Below are positions 10,441 through 22,180 of a DNA stretch of 64,000 nt, piece by piece. The position numbers and the translations under genes were made by a program. Under the pieces are notes generated by a model that made no database searches, was not told the origin of the DNA, and saw nothing but the letters and a program-made list of their open reading frames with translations. Numbering within the stretch: the first letter of the stretch is position 1; each line of letters begins with the position of its first letter. Source of the stretch: Prorocentrum cordatum (lineage: Eukaryota > Sar > Dinophyceae > Prorocentrales > Prorocentraceae); assembly GCA_963575745.1 (NCBI GenBank), contig CAUYUJ010003603.1, positions 1-64,000 on the forward strand, in the 5' to 3' direction.

Positions 10441-10752
10441 GCGGAGGGCCCGCGGGAGTGGAGTATGCGCAGCAATTCGAATTTGCGGATGAGAGTGAGG
10501 GGCAGGCGCGGGGTGGGTCGCGGGGTGGATCGCGGGCCGGGTCGCGGGCCGGGTCGCGGGCCGGGTCGTGGGTGGGTGGCGGGCGGGCCGCGGGCGAGGA
10601 CGACGACAGCGCAACAGCACAAAAAGCATAACTTGCCAGACGGAACGCCGCTGCCACTCACCCAGGGACACTCATTGACCGTATGGCCCCCGCATTCTGC
10701 CTCACCCAAACACATGTTCTGGGGGAGGAGACAACGTTAGGGGGGGGAAGGC

Positions 10753-10914
10753 TTCAGTCGGACGTGTTCCCCTACAGGAGGAAGATTAGAGAACAGTCAG
10801 AAAATAGTCTGGTGCCGATTTTCAGCTATTGTTGGCAACTTGTTATACCTTTTTAGGGTATTTTTTTCTTTGTCGTCCAAAGTCCGCCTGTCGGGGGACA
10901 TGTCCGACCTGAGG
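10753..10914. mobile_element. MITE family M, copy 1
   Basis: About 160 bp, AT-richer than its surroundings, bounded by inverted ends: left 'cagtcggacgtgttcccc' with 'tacaggagga'; right, read in reverse complement, 'caggtcggacatgtccccc' with 'gacaggcgga'. The same ends are seen at 51860-52018 and 52204-52366, and weaker at 12245-12411 and 42395-42529. It has no coding capacity, consistent with a non-autonomous DNA transposon. Confidence 0.7.
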
Positions 10915-11104
10915 ACAGGCTCAGGAGGGGATGCATCGATCTGACTCGTCGCCGACAGGGGCCCGATGGCCCACCCCTGGGCTGCACGTGCGTGCATGTT
11001 ATATTCCAGCGCTCCGCCCTGCCGCGGCTGAGTGCGCCGGCCTCCCGCGTGCGCGTCTGGCGCGTAGCTTCCATGTGCTCGGCAGAGTGTGTTTCCAGTG
11101 GCCT

Positions 11105-11300
11105 CACGGAACCAGGCGATCGCAAACATGGACTGCGGGGGCGTGGATTAGCGACGCGTCCCGTTTCCATGGGAAATCGCGGGTTTCCGCCGCCGAGCGA
11201 GGCGGCACAGGCCGCACTTTGGGGAGGGCAACCTCCCCCGATCCACGGATTTGGCGACCGCGCGCCAAATCCATGGATCGCTAACCCATGTTTGCGCCCC
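11105..11300. repeat. Dispersed repeat family B, copy 2, with inverted ends
   Basis: Contains the family core ('ccatgggaaatcgcg', 'ttccgccgccgagcgaggcg'). Its ends are inverted relative to each other: 'gcgatcgcaaacatgg' plus 'gattagcgac' on the left, 'ggatcgctaacccatg' plus 'tttgcgc' on the right. A hairpin word 'ggatttggcg...cgccaaatcc' lies inside at 11249-11272. Together this suggests a foldback or MITE-like element. Confidence 0.6.
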
Positions 11301-11704
11301 CCCGAGAGAAGGCAGCGAGCAGTAAGCAAGACGAACAGAGGGGTTCTCTGCATCCTCCGCCGCTTCCGTCCCTTCCTCTCCTCTTGCTCCCTCCCCCTCT
11401 CCTCCTGCTCTCGGTCCGAACGAAAGGGGGGGGTACGAAATCTGCTACATGCAGCTGGTTTCGGCCCCGCCGCCTGGCCCATTCCTCAATACATGGGCGC
11501 CTCCCGGCGCCGGGAGGCGCCAGGAAAATCAGCTACGTGAGCTGATTATCACCCCCCCCCTTTGCTATCCCCCCCTTTCGCCAGGCCCGATGCTCGCCCC
11601 ACTCTCTGCCTACGGCGACGAACGCCGACCTCGATGATCCGAGAGACCTGGACGACGATGACGGCGATGGCGGCGGCGGCGACCTCGCAGGTGGCGACGG
11701 CGGC

Positions 11705-11708
11705 GATT

Positions 11709-11752
<44 letters not shown>

Positions 11753-11760
11753 TTCGGCGT
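11705..11760. repeat. (GAC)n repeat
   Basis: Uninterrupted gac triplets in a region (11630-11960) where 'ggcggcgacctcgcaggt' words recur in degenerate form. No gene is supported here. Confidence 0.85.
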
Positions 11761-12244
11761 CGGCGTCGGCGACCTCCTTGCAGGGCGCGACGGCGGCGAC
11801 GGCGACCTCCTCGCAGGTCCCCCGTGCGCGCGCGGCGGAGCTGCCGGCGCTTGCCGCTGGCGCGGAGAGCTCGCTGGGGCCTGGCGTGCGGGTGGACGAC
11901 GGCGATGGCGACGATCACGACGGGGCCGGCGGGCCGTCGGCCGGCGACTGCAAAGGGTGTGGTTAGTTTCGCTGGGGTGTGGCTTGCGACCTGGGTCGTT
12001 GGGGCTCGGGGGGCACCACGTTGCACCCGTCCGGCCTCCTCGGGGCGCGGCGGAGAGCTCCGTCGATGTCCTCGCCCGCCTCCCAGGGTGCCGCTTGCAA
12101 ACCATGCTCTTCGCATCGGGGCTCACGGGACGAGGGTCTGTGCAAACGGGGGTCAGCAAGAGCGCCGGAACTGGCAGGATCCTGCAGAGCCAGGGTTGCA
12201 TTGACACGGGTTAGGGTGCCGGATCTTCAGGATCTTACAAGGCT

Positions 12245-12411
12245 TTAGTTCGGGCAGGTCTCTCGACAGGAGATTGGAGGAGTATTCAAGAATAGTTGAA
12301 CTATAATATGGTGATGATTTCTCGTGCTACTATTATCATACAACGATATGTTTTTGACTATGTTTTTATTGTTTTTTCAAAATCCGCCTGGACGAGGACA
12401 TGCCAGTCATG
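12245..12411. mobile_element. MITE family M, copy 2 (diverged)
   Basis: Left end 'gttcgggcaggtctctcgac' with 'aggaga'; right end 'atccgcctggacgaggacat' with 'gcc'. The interior is AT-rich with the shared word 'caagaatagt'. The ends match copy 3 less well, so this is an older member. Confidence 0.55.
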
Positions 12412-12675
12412 ATGCAAGGTCTGACTGACCCGTTTTTGGATTGACGTGGGTCAGTAGATCCTCGAGATTGCAAGCCACCTTTTTCGGAGTCGCCAGGTCG
12501 GGTGTAGGGGGCCGTCGCCACCGTCGGGGATCCGCCTCGGGGTCTTGGTCAGCACGCGAATTCCAGAGGAGTTCTTGGAGTCGGTCTTGGAGGGCGGAGG
12601 ATCGTGGGATTTTGTTTTTCCCCATACCCTGAGGATGGGATTCTTATTATGACTTGCACCGCGCCGAGGACCCAC

Positions 12676-12753
12676 CTCCTCCCTCCTCCTCCCTCCTCCT
12701 CCTCCTCCTCCTCCTCCTCCTCCTCCTCCTCCTCCTCCTCCTCCTCCTCCTCT
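12676..12753. repeat. (CCT)n repeat
   Basis: Nearly perfect cct trinucleotide run, pyrimidines on the plus strand. Confidence 0.95.
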
Positions 12754-13179
12754 TCCTCACGAGACAAAGATGATGAGGATGAGGAGGAGGATGAGGAAGA
12801 TTTGGGAGCTTGTTTTTGTCCATCCTCTCGCGGTACCCGCCGTCAACAGAGGGGTGGAGGGGGTTGACGTCACGATTCGTGCCGGCGCGAATCGTAACGT
12901 TAATTGGGGGGAAGGTTTTTTTTCCTGGTATGGGGCATTATCTCGAATCGTTTGAGAACGCGCTCTGTGCGTTTGTTGTAGTGTGTCTTGTACAGCTTAT
13001 CCTCTTCTTTCGCTTCGTCGCTGGTGCCTTCACCCTCTTCAGCGCTTCATTACTTTAAAGGCGAGTGGGGGATTGCGAATTGGCAGTCTGGAGCTGCCAT
13101 TTAATATGCGGTCTTTTCTAATAGCCTTAGGCCCATCCCACCACCGCGCCTGGGTTGTAGGTCGTAGGCCTCTAGGATC

Positions 13180-13810
13180 TAGGATGTTCGTTGGGATGTC
13201 GCAGGAGGCCTCTCGGGGGCCTTGTGGGGGCCTGTTGGGGGCCGTTTGGAGGCCTTTGGGGAGCTGGAAGGGGGCGTCTTGGGGCATCTTGGGGGCCTCT
13301 TGGAGAGCCTTTTGAGGCTTCTTGGGGGCCTCTTGGTGGCCTGGTGGGGCCTCCTGGGCGTCCTTCGGGGCCGAGGGCTCGCAATGTCCGTTCGGGTCCC
13401 CCGTCGAGGCCCCTTCTTGGAGCCATCTTGGGGGCCTTTTGAGCAGTCTTGGACGCCACTTGTGCAGTCTTGGGCACTCTTGGGCCGTTTGGGCGCCCTC
13501 TTGGAGGCCTCTTGGACCGTCTTGGGGCGATATTGACCGTCTTGGGCCGTCTTCGAGCGTCGGGAAGCCGACAAGGCGACAAAGCCAAACTCCGTCAAAC
13601 ACTTAGGGAGCGTCAATGATTTTTGCCGATTGGGGTCCTCTTGGGAGGCCTCTTGGAGGCCTCTTCGGGCGTCTGAGGGGCATCTTGGGCAGTCTTAAGG
13701 CTATCACCTTGGGCGTCTTCGAGCGATCGTTCGGCGATTCGGAGCCCTCTTGGACCGTCGTGAGGGCCGCTTGGGGCCCTCTTGGCCCGATTTGGGGCAC
13801 ACTTGGCCAC
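13180..13810 (+). repeat. Degenerate short-period repeat (family H), first large block
   Basis: Continuous degenerate repetition of 10-14-bp words such as 'gtcttggggcc', 'ggcctcttggggg' and 'atcttgggggcc', broken briefly near 13570-13630. The same sequence type recurs at 14860-15240, 42700-42900, 43010-43080, 44020-44290 and 63820-63985, and in reverse orientation at 17690-17900 and 55590-55780. The minus strand stays open as Pro/Arg/Ala-rich pseudo-protein because of composition; no gene is inferred. Confidence 0.8.
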
Positions 13811-14860
13811 GACAAATTCACGCGGCAAGCTGCGGTCAGCCTCGCAAGAGTTGCGAATTTGGGTCTGGTCTCTTTAATTCCGTGGCCCACAGATATACAC
13901 CACCACCGCGGGCGGTTTGTCAGGCCATGGAGGTTTGATTGGATTTTTGTGTCGGTGCATCAAGTCACGCGATGATAGCATGCCGTTTGCGCGGCGTCAT
14001 TTGGGCGCGCGGTTCTATGAGCTAGAAACAGCGCGTTCACATGGTGTATCTTTCAGGCTGGTGTGTGAATTTCTCGGGGAACCGCCGCTTTTTTTCAACA
14101 CTGCAATGCGTGTTAGCAATTATTCTCGACCAAATGTGACCGCCATCTGCGCACATGGCCACGTGACAGTTCTTTCGTTTGGCGCAGGCACGCACTGGCG
14201 GCCACTGTCAAGGTTGCCGCACGCGTGAGTTGTTTCTTTTCAAATGCCGCCTGTTGGTGGTGTATATTCGCAGGCCCCGCGCTACAGAACCCTCAGGAAT
14301 GTGGACTGGCGCTCCAGTGGACTCTCCAACACTTGCCTCAAGGGCACGTTGGCGGACCTGTGGGAGGGATTAGACATGGAGCGCTCCCTCGTGGGAGGGG
14401 GGGCAGGATGACAGTCACAAACATGTTCCGTAGGGGAGCGAGGGCGTACACAGAATTCTTACGTGGACATCTTCAAGTATACTCCTTACGCGGTGCCTTT
14501 TCTGGTGGTTGGAAGGGCAGGGGAGGCAAACAGCCATCAAAAACAACAGCTGCTGTGCTGTCGGTCCTCCCCGCCCCCCACCCCACACATCTCAAGGCAC
14601 CGCATACGAAGACTCTACGCGCAAGTCCCCTCAGGAGGTTCCGACGTGTAAATCTGTCCGGCTGCATGAAGGACGTCCCGCCACCGTGCCGTCCCGCTAT
14701 TCTTGGTGGCGGTTTCTCGATGGGGCGCATGCGGCCGTGCCGTGTGGCACCTCGTGCCCCGAGGTGTGGGGGAGCCGTGGCGTGTGGCACACTGCGGCCG
14801 TCGCGGGACCGCCTTGGGCCATTTTGGGCCTTCGAGCACTCTCTAATCTAAGGCCGCCTC
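13811..14860. other. Intergenic sequence, no gene seen
   Basis: Mostly unique sequence. A short repeated idea 'cgtgccg/cgtgtggca' is clustered at 14680-14800. No frame shows protein-like composition over more than about 100 codons and no RNA gene was recognised. Confidence 0.45.
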
Positions 14861-15245
14861 GGGTCCCTCTGGAGGTCTTGTGGGGCCAGTTCGGGGCTGT
14901 CTAGGGCTGCCCGTCTAGGGACCCTCTTGGGCTGCCGTGAGGCCATCTTGATGGGTAATTTTTTGTCCGGCAATTTGGGGGGGGGGCTGTTGGGCCGTCT
15001 TGGGGCCATCTTTGAGGCCCCCAGGGTCGTCGGAGCTGAAGGACGCCCGACATCCGATCTTCGAGATTCCAAAATTATGCTTGCCTCGTCGGGTCTTGTT
15101 GGGGATCATAGTCATTCTGGCCCTCTTGGCCTGTATTGGAGGCCTCTTGGGCCGTCTTGAGGCCACCTTGGACTGCCGCGGCGCCATCCTCCGCCGTCGT
15201 GGCGGCGTCTTGGGCCATCTTGGCGGCCTTGTTGTTTGTCTCGGT
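14860..15245 (+). repeat. Family H degenerate repeat, block 2
   Basis: Words of the type 'gccgtcttggggccatctt' repeated with high divergence, interrupted at 14945-15000. Directly after it (15250-15440) a word 'ctcgggagcgcg' recurs three times with about 85-bp spacing. Confidence 0.7.
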
Positions 15246-16019
15246 CGTCCTGGAGGCTCGGGAGCGCGGATCCACTGTTGCTTAACAAGAGCACGGGCCC
15301 TGCGTTCTGCTGCAGCGGATTTTGGCTTCGGGAGCGCGAATCAACATTTTCAAACCAGGGGCAGTGGTCTCGACGGGTCAAATCTATTGTTGTTTTACAA
15401 AGGATCGTGGCCTCGGGAGTGCAGACTCATACAACGCAGCAGGAGGGGGGACACTCCAGTAACGTGTGAAGCTGAAGAGCAGTAATTCGGATCATCAGCA
15501 CAAGGAGGACTCAGATGATTTATACTATGCGGGCCGAATTTCCGTGCAGTGGCCGAAAGTCCGTCCACACGGCGCTCTCGCCTCGTCGCGGGCAGCACAC
15601 CGCCAACGTCACTTGCACGCCGTGGCCAGTTTAAGAACGAATCGTGTGGATGTCTCAGCAAAGACCGGCTTTCTTGGTCCAGATGGGGGACTGGACGACA
15701 TGGGCGAATCAAACGCACGTTTGACGGAAGTTAAAATCAAAGTGATGTCCTGGCAGATTGGGCCAGTTTGATTGCCGCCAGTTTCCGTCGAACGCGTGCG
15801 GAGAAAGGGTCCGACGTTGATAACGGATCAGTATGCAGGCAGTTGCACGTCTCGTGGAGCATGTTGCGGTGTTTATTCAAATGTTTTGCATCGTGAATGT
15901 TTGTTCTCCGTGTCGCGTTTCCGTCTACTCACTCCCTCCTCCTCACCTCCTTGTTCTCCTCATCCTCCCCTTCCTTCTCCATATCACGATCAGAATCACC
16001 GCGATGTGACAGGCATCGC

Positions 16020-16520
16020 ACTTCAACACAAGGGTGTACCGCCAGGGGATTGGTCACTTACACGTTCGTGCCCAGATTGTGGGGATGTCTCCAGCGGTTC
16101 GCTTGTTTCACGGATGTATGCTCGTGTTTTTCAGGGCGGGCGCGTCGTGTTCGCGATGTCGCAACAAACGTTGTTGGGCGCCGCAATGGGGAGCGACCAC
16201 GGGGTGGAACACTTGCCCGTTGGCGCCCAGCATTCGGGGATATCTCACGCGAGACGTTGGCTTTTTGAGGTGGGCGCAGTTTTTCAGGGCCGCCACGAAG
16301 AAAGCGAATTCTTGGATCAGTCTCGGCAGTCGCCGCGGTACTGGGGTGACCGTCGGATCGAAGATTTCGTTGCCGACTTTTTTTTTGGCGCGTATCGTTC
16401 AAACCTTTAGGGCAGCCCAGCGTTGGCAAATTTTGCGCGGCGGTTGCACGACGACGGGGTGTGCGCACCGTAGAACCCTTTATGACAGCCCATCGTTGTC
16501 AAGATTTTCGTGGCGGTTGT
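16020..16520 (+). repeat. ~140-bp repeat family F, block 1
   Basis: Degenerate units built around 'cgttcg(c/t)gcccagattg', 'tggggatgtct', 'gcgaaac' and 'tttttcagggccgc'. At least three units can be traced here; others are at 18160-18640 and 21370-21910. Spacing is irregular, so this reads as an old tandem or dispersed satellite and not a gene. Confidence 0.6.
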
Positions 16521-16589
16521 AAGACGAGCGCGGGCACGGTGGTCGCGCCCATTTGGGTGCTCACATTCGTTATGGTTCTCGCATGTGGT

Positions 16590-16870
16590 TGGCTAGACGT
16601 AAAATTTGTGTAGGTCTTGGACAAATCTTTGATAAGCCTTGGCTAGGTCGTGGGCGGGCCTTCCTTGGGCTCTGGGTAAGCCATGTATCAGGTCTTGAAA
16701 GGCCGCCAGGTAGGCCTGAGGCAGGCATTGGATAGGCCGTCGAGCTGACCATGGGCAGGCCTTGGGGTTCGTGGGCAGGCATTGGGCAGTTGTCATTGGG
16801 TTTGCTCTAGGTGGGCCTTGGACGCTCTGGGTCGTCCAGGCCTTGGGTAGGCGTAGAGTGCGTGAGGGGT
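16590..16870 (+). repeat. Degenerate 'ggccttgg' repeat
   Basis: Short-period degenerate repeat of 'taggccttgggcaggcctt' type words, related in style to family H but with different words (ggcaggc, taggc). Confidence 0.55.
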
Positions 16871-16917
16871 GTGCCGAAATCGGGCCCATTGAGCCGTCTT
16901 GAGAGGTGGCTGTTTTT

Positions 16918-17030
16918 TTATGTTTTGTTTCGCCGATCGGCGCGGGCCCCCGCCCCCCCCCCTCCCCAAAGACCAGATCTTGGCTGCTTCAAGCTGCTGC
17001 TTCAAGCGGGTGGATTAAGCACTGGGGCCC
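16918..17030 (+). repeat. Dispersed repeat family A, copy 3 (5' part)
   Basis: Carries the family start (gccgatcggcgcggg, C-rich tract, agatcttggctgcttc) and 'caagcgggtgga', then loses similarity after about 110 bp. Confidence 0.65.
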
Positions 17031-17689
17031 GCCCCCCCACCTCCCTCCCGGTGGGCACATGAGCTGCTGCTGTGCGTGTGTGCGTTGTTTTCTCGAGGCG
17101 CCCCTCTGAAAATTTTAAAAAGGATATGTAGCCAGCTGAAGCAGGATCATGCGGAATCCTTTTTAGGCTTGCGGCCAGCTGTATTGTTCATTGTTGCACG
17201 CCGAGTGGAACACGTTCACTGCGTCGACAACGAACATACTTTGTCGCGTTGCATGCCCAGTGGAATTTGTCCATCGCGCCCGCAACAGCTCCTCTGCCGC
17301 GTGGAATGTGATTCCAGTGGTCCGCCAGAAAAGTGGGGTGGAAAGGAGAGGGAGTAAGAGGGCTTGCTGAGAGGAGAATGCGGGAAAGGTCGATTGGGGC
17401 TCATGGCATGCATCCGTGGGGACAGAGGGAGGGTACGGTTTGCTGATTGATAATGATTGATAGAAGTCTTTCTGCGCTCCGATGCTGCGAATTCTAGACC
17501 GTCGCCACATATTGCTAGAACCAAAGCGCGCGCAGCGCGCGCGTGGTTTTAGTTGTTCACACATCGGAAACCTTCTCCCAGAGGCCCCTGGGCTGCAGCA
17601 CACCAGAGTCAGAATCACCTGAGGGCCGCCTCCCCTCCCGGGGCCTCCCCTGAGCCTCCCTGGAGCTTCCGCGGAGTCCCTCCGGGACC

Positions 17690-17900
17690 CCCCAGGACTT
17701 CCAGATAAGTCCCAAGTGAGTCCAAGACGGCCCAAGGTGCCCCAAGACGGCTCCAAGAGGACCCCCAAGACGGTCCCAAGAGGAGGAGACCGTACCATTG
17801 CTTCAGGAAACCGTATGTGTTTAGTATATTATTTGGTTGGTCTTATCAGCGTCCAAGACGTCCCAAGAGGCCCCGGAGATCGCGCAAAGATGGCCCAAGA
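17690..17900 (-). repeat. Family H degenerate repeat, reverse-oriented block
   Basis: Words 'caagacggcccaag' and 'ccccaagacggtcccaagag' are the reverse complement of the family H words found elsewhere. It is followed by a short (GAC)n run at 17920-17945. Confidence 0.7.
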
Positions 17901-18159
17901 GGCGGGACTGAGGACTGGCGACGACGACGACGACGAAGACGACGACAGCGTCTCTCACACGTCGGCTGATGTTCGCTCTTTGTTGAATACCTTGCGGTTG
18001 AGTCTCTCAGTTTCGCCCTTTGTCAAGATTGTCTGGGTGGCGGGTAACCGATTGGTTCGATGCGATTTTGTAATTTTGAGAGGTGTTTTCATTTGAAGAC
18101 TTGGCTGCTGTTGTCGTAGTGTATTGTTGCATTATCGGTTCCACAAGAGTGTGCCAGGA

Positions 18160-18640
18160 GTGATATATTTGGGCACCCCACAGAGGGAGGGGCGGCGTCA
18201 GAGGGTCGGACACATGCTTGTTGGCGCCCAGATTTGCGGGGACGTCCCCTGCGAACAGATGGCTTTTGGAAGCTAGACATGTGTATTTCAGGCCGTGGCC
18301 ATCGCGGTGTACCAGTCATAACCTTTGGGCGCCACAGGGGGGAGGCGCCAAGGGGTACATCACGGGTGCGTTCGCGCCCAGATTGTGGGGATATGTCAAT
18401 CGAAACATTTGTTTGGGGAATATCGGCGCGTCTCTTTTTAGGGCCGCGCAGGTAGACATACGACTTGGGCACTACAAGACTTAGCAGCATTGTGCATCTA
18501 CTTGCTCAGGGTTGCCTGGTCGTCGTGATGTAGCAGCGTGGCATCTGGGGATCGCGAGGGGGGGCCGCTAGGGGGTACATCACGGGCGCTGTCGCGTTCA
18601 TATTGCGAGGATCTCTCGGTCCACCCAGTTTCGTACATTC
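18160..18640 (+). repeat. ~140-bp repeat family F, block 2
   Basis: Units containing 'gggcgccacaggggggaggc', 'ggggtacatcacgggtgcg', 'ttcgcgcccagattgtgggg' and 'tttagggccgcg'. Three units can be traced at roughly 140-190-bp spacing. A short (GGA)n run follows at 18724-18760. Confidence 0.6.
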
Positions 18641-18894
18641 CCGCTCTTTCTCCGACATTCGTAGAAAAGGGATCGCAAGGAAACCTACGCGCGACTTGGT
18701 CAATGAAAGGTAGCGTGGATCAGGAGAAAGAGGAGAAGGAGGAGGAGGAGGAGGCGGAGTAGCTCACCGATACAGTGTCGTCCTTCGTGTCGAAGTTGTC
18801 CTGCCGTCGCCTATGCATCATTTCGCTATTGAGAGGCTCTACCTCCGCGGACACTTGGCCTGTGCAGTGCATGCCCTTCTGAATATATTCCTCC

Positions 18895-19575
18895 CCCCTC
18901 TTCTCCAGCGCTCCTCCGTTCATTGTTCAAATCTTTCGTTTCCATTTTGGATCTTCCGCCTCTAATGACGCCGCGCAAATTTGGCTGGCCACTTGGGCTT
19001 CGGGGCGCGCTGCAGTTAACACCGTTTCGTCCGCAATGCCTCGTTTGCGGTGGGTTGTTTTGTGCTGCGTTCCAGGCGCATCTGTCGTTATTCCAGCTCG
19101 CACTGCGCTGCAACCGCACGGTGGTGCGTTGCGGCGCGTTCCCTCCTCCCTCCTCGCGCCCTTCCTCCCTGCCCCGCCCCCCCCCCGCTTTTTGTCGGCG
19201 GATACGCGTGGAATGGCGCCCCCACTTTCCCTTCCCCCCGCCCCCCGCGGTGGCGCCGACGGCGTTCCAAGCCCAGTTTGGCGGTGTCCGGGCCAGGCTT
19301 CGGCGGCCGACTGGGGCGGGAGGCCTGGCGCTGCACCCCTGCCTTGCGGGGGGGGGGGGATATTTCTGGTGTTCCTTGTCTTGGTTCGCCCGTTTTTCTT
19401 TCGTCCCTCCTCACCAACACTGCTTTGCCATTGAACATCACTGGAAACAGGCGCTGCCCCCTGCTTTGGCGCCAAGTTTGCGAGGAACGCGCAAGCGACG
19501 GCGCCGAGACTTTTGGCTGTGTGGTTGGGTTGGTTGGTCGCCTTGGTCTTTGCCACCGTCGCTGTCGAATAACAC
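18895..19575 (+). repeat. Diverged duplication, left copy
   Basis: Aligns in order with 20205-20870. Shared blocks: 'ttttccgcctct' type start, 'ttggctgg', 'gcggggcgcgctgca', 'gcgctgca(a/g)cc(g/a)cacggt' plus 'ggtg', 'ggcgcccc(c/t)actttgcgg'-like G run, 'ggaa(c/g)...caagcg(a/g)c', and 'tttgg..gtgtggttgggtt'. Divergence with indels is considerable. Both copies are noncoding as far as can be judged; one frame stays open for 281 codons by composition (Pro/Arg-rich). Confidence 0.6.
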
Positions 19576-20204
19576 AATGCAGCTGCAAGGTGTATTCCCT
19601 CTCCTTCAAGCCTCGCGGCCGCATTGTGGGGGCGTCTCACGTGATGCTGTTGTGTTTAATGGTTGGGTGATTCGTTGGTTTGGTCGGCGCGGCCCTCGCC
19701 CGAATGCTGGGCGGCGGGGGCCGGTTCCCCGAGTGGGCGCGCGGCGTGACGTTCACTGGGCCGACTAAAGTGTTTACCATCCTCGCGGCGTTGGCGCAGG
19801 CCTTGCCTGGCGGCGCGTAAGATCAACTACCGCGCGGATCGCGCACTACCTGCGGCCTGGGCAGCACGAGCGGCCATGCGGTGCGTGCGTCGCCCACGGT
19901 GCGTGCGTTTCGCGCTGCCCGCACGTCTCGTCCAGCCATTCGCAGGGGACGCCCGCGCGGCCCGCGCGGTCTCGCTAGTCCGACGCGGCCCCCCGCCCCC
20001 GCATCCCATGCAGATCGCGCGGCCCACGTGGATTATGCGGTCCTTACATTTGGCGCAGCTCCTGCAGCCCATGCGGCAGATGCAGTTCCCGCGCGCCACA
20101 CTCCACGCGCAGGCGTCGCCCCCGCCGCCATGCCCCGAGTTCTTGCGACAAGAGCGCCATCTGCACGCGGGTAAGGGGCGGATTTGTGCAGTGTGTCCCC
20201 TTTT

Positions 20205-20870
20205 TTCCGACTCTATTCCTCTTTTTTGTGTTTTCCAGTTTGTTGTTTGGGTTCTCATTTCCCCCATGTGTTCTCTGTTGTTTTTCCGCCTCTTCGTTGC
20301 CGCGCGGACTTGGCTGGTCGTTTGCGGTAGTCGGGGCGCGCTGCACTTAGCAAAGGTTCGTGCACCAGGCCTTGTTGTCGGCGGGTTGGCCCGCGCTGCG
20401 CCCCAGGTGCATCGGGTGCCCATCCACCTCGCGATGCGCTGCAGCCACACGGTGGTGAGTTGCAGCGCGTTCGTTCCCTCGTCTCCCCCCCCCCCTCCTG
20501 CGAGCCAATCTTTCTCGCCCAGCTCCCCCGCCCCGCTGCGCTTTCTGTTCTCGGACGGGCGTTAGAAGGCACTCCGTCTTTCCTTCCTCGCCCCCTGAAT
20601 CCAGGCTCCGGCGGTCGAAGGGGGCGGGGGGGCCTTGCATGGCGCCCCTACTTTGCGGGGGGGGGTGCTTGCCTATCGTTCTTCAGTTTCTGGACTCCTC
20701 CCGCCGCCGCCCTCCCCTTCATCGGCCCCGCCACTTGCGCCCTCCCCCTGTCGTGGCGCCCGCGACGCGAGGAAGTCTCAAGCGGCAGCGCCGTGACGTT
20801 TGGATGTTTGGTTGGGTTTGTCGTTTGGGTGTTTGGTGGCGTGGCGGGTTTGTTGGTTGATCGGGTTTCG
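20205..20870 (+). repeat. Diverged duplication, right copy
   Basis: Partner of 18895-19575, offset by about 1.3 kb. The segment between the copies (19600-20200) is unrelated GC-rich sequence with many 'gcggcccg' words. No gene is called in either copy. Confidence 0.6.
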
Positions 20871-21369
20871 CGCGTCCTCCTGGTTTGTATCCCGCGCCGC
20901 CCTCTTCAGCCCCAGCCGCTGCCGTCGCAATCGCGCCTTTTTTCCGTTCAGCGTAGCCATTTTCAGCGTTGCAGGATGCACGCCTCTTTCCCCGCAGCGC
21001 GATTCGTGTTACTTGTTTGACGCATCCGCATCCCGCTCTCCCGCCCTCTCTCCCGTCGACGTCCTCGCGCACATTTCATGCGCATAGCAGATCCGCTGAC
21101 ACCCTGATGCGCTGACATTCAGACCCGTTCGCGAGCAAACCCGCTGACACTTAGACCCACTCGCGTCCAACGTAGACTCACTCACGCAACTCTCGCACAC
21201 ATTGTTTCATATTCGCTTTCTTCCACAGCCAACCAGATTCAGACCAATCGTACCTTGATGTGCTCATGCGCGGTAGGCCTACCGATATGTAGCAGGCATA
21301 TCGGTACGGTACCTCAAGGCGTTGCCACCGTAAGCAGGCCGTTTTATAGAACGCACCTTTATGATTTCA

Positions 21370-21910
21370 CAGGCGCGCGAATGCGCGGTTCTTGGGCGCC
21401 CCGAGGAACAACCGCCAGGGGGTCGGACACGTGTCCGTTCGCGATCTCATAGTGAGGACGTTCCAGGCTGTTCGCTTGTTCGGCGAAACATGCAATCTTA
21501 TCTGGAATAACTCATGGTCCGCGCTGCGTAGCAAGGGTGCCACTTGGGCACCCCAAGAAGGAACCACCAGGGAGCAGCACACTTTCCCGTTCGCGCCAAG
21601 GTCGCGTGCAGGACATCATTTACTCTCTTGAGAGCCGCATGGTCGCCGCGACAAGGCAGGCGTGGCATTTGGTCAACGCAAAAAGGGCCGTGCCCGTTCG
21701 CGCCAGCAGTGCGTTTGGTGTCTCAACCGGTTTCCACACTCCTTGGGCCAGATCTTTTTGTCACCCAAAGGACAAGACGCTAGGACGTATGATGTTTGCC
21801 CCCTCGCGTGGATGTCGTTGGGACGTGTTCGGCGGTTTGGTCGTGTGACCTGGGCACCCCAAAGGGTAGCCGCTGGAGAACGCTCAGTCGCCACAGGCTG
21901 ATACGCTCCC
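21370..21910 (+). repeat. ~140-bp repeat family F, block 3
   Basis: Units with 'ttgggcgccc(c)gag', 'gccagggggtcggacac', 'ccgttcgcg' and 'gttcgcttgttcggcgaaac'. Further units start near 21540, 21680 and 21850. It lies about 180 bp upstream of the YR retrotransposon. At 21963-22005 a ttgg tetranucleotide run follows. Confidence 0.6.
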
Positions 21911-22088
21911 ACTCAAACGTTCACAGCGGGACGTGCCCAGAAAAGATGTGCGCCCGTGGGGATTTGGTTGGTTGGTCGGTTGGTTGGTTGGTTGGTCTGG
22001 TCGGCTCTGCACTCCCCGGGTTGCTCGTCTAGTCGGCGCGGGGCCGAGTAGCAACGCCTCTATTCTATTACATTGTCGTACTATTCTA

Positions 22089-22145
22089 AATGCCTCTTCT
22101 ATTCTCTGTGAGCAAGCTCCTGCTGTCTCCGCAGCTTCTCTGCCC
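22089..22145 (+). repeat. Split direct repeat A1
   Basis: 57 bp starting 'aatgcctcttctattctctg' and ending 'cagcttctctgccc'. It is identical to A2 at 31943-31999. It marks the 5' boundary; the base before it differs from that before A2. Confidence 0.92.
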
Positions 22146-22180
22146 AAGTGCCCCCCGTCGGCCGCGCGTGCGGGCGCCTT

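Noticed and set aside
18923-19768. 281-codon plus-strand frame
   Set aside because: It is low-complexity Pro/Arg/Phe text; the homologous duplicate copy does not keep the same frame open over its length.
20953-20966. Second spliced-leader candidate, 'cgtagccatttt'
   Set aside because: Only about 12 bases match and the sequence diverges before the rest of the leader; a chance match cannot be excluded.
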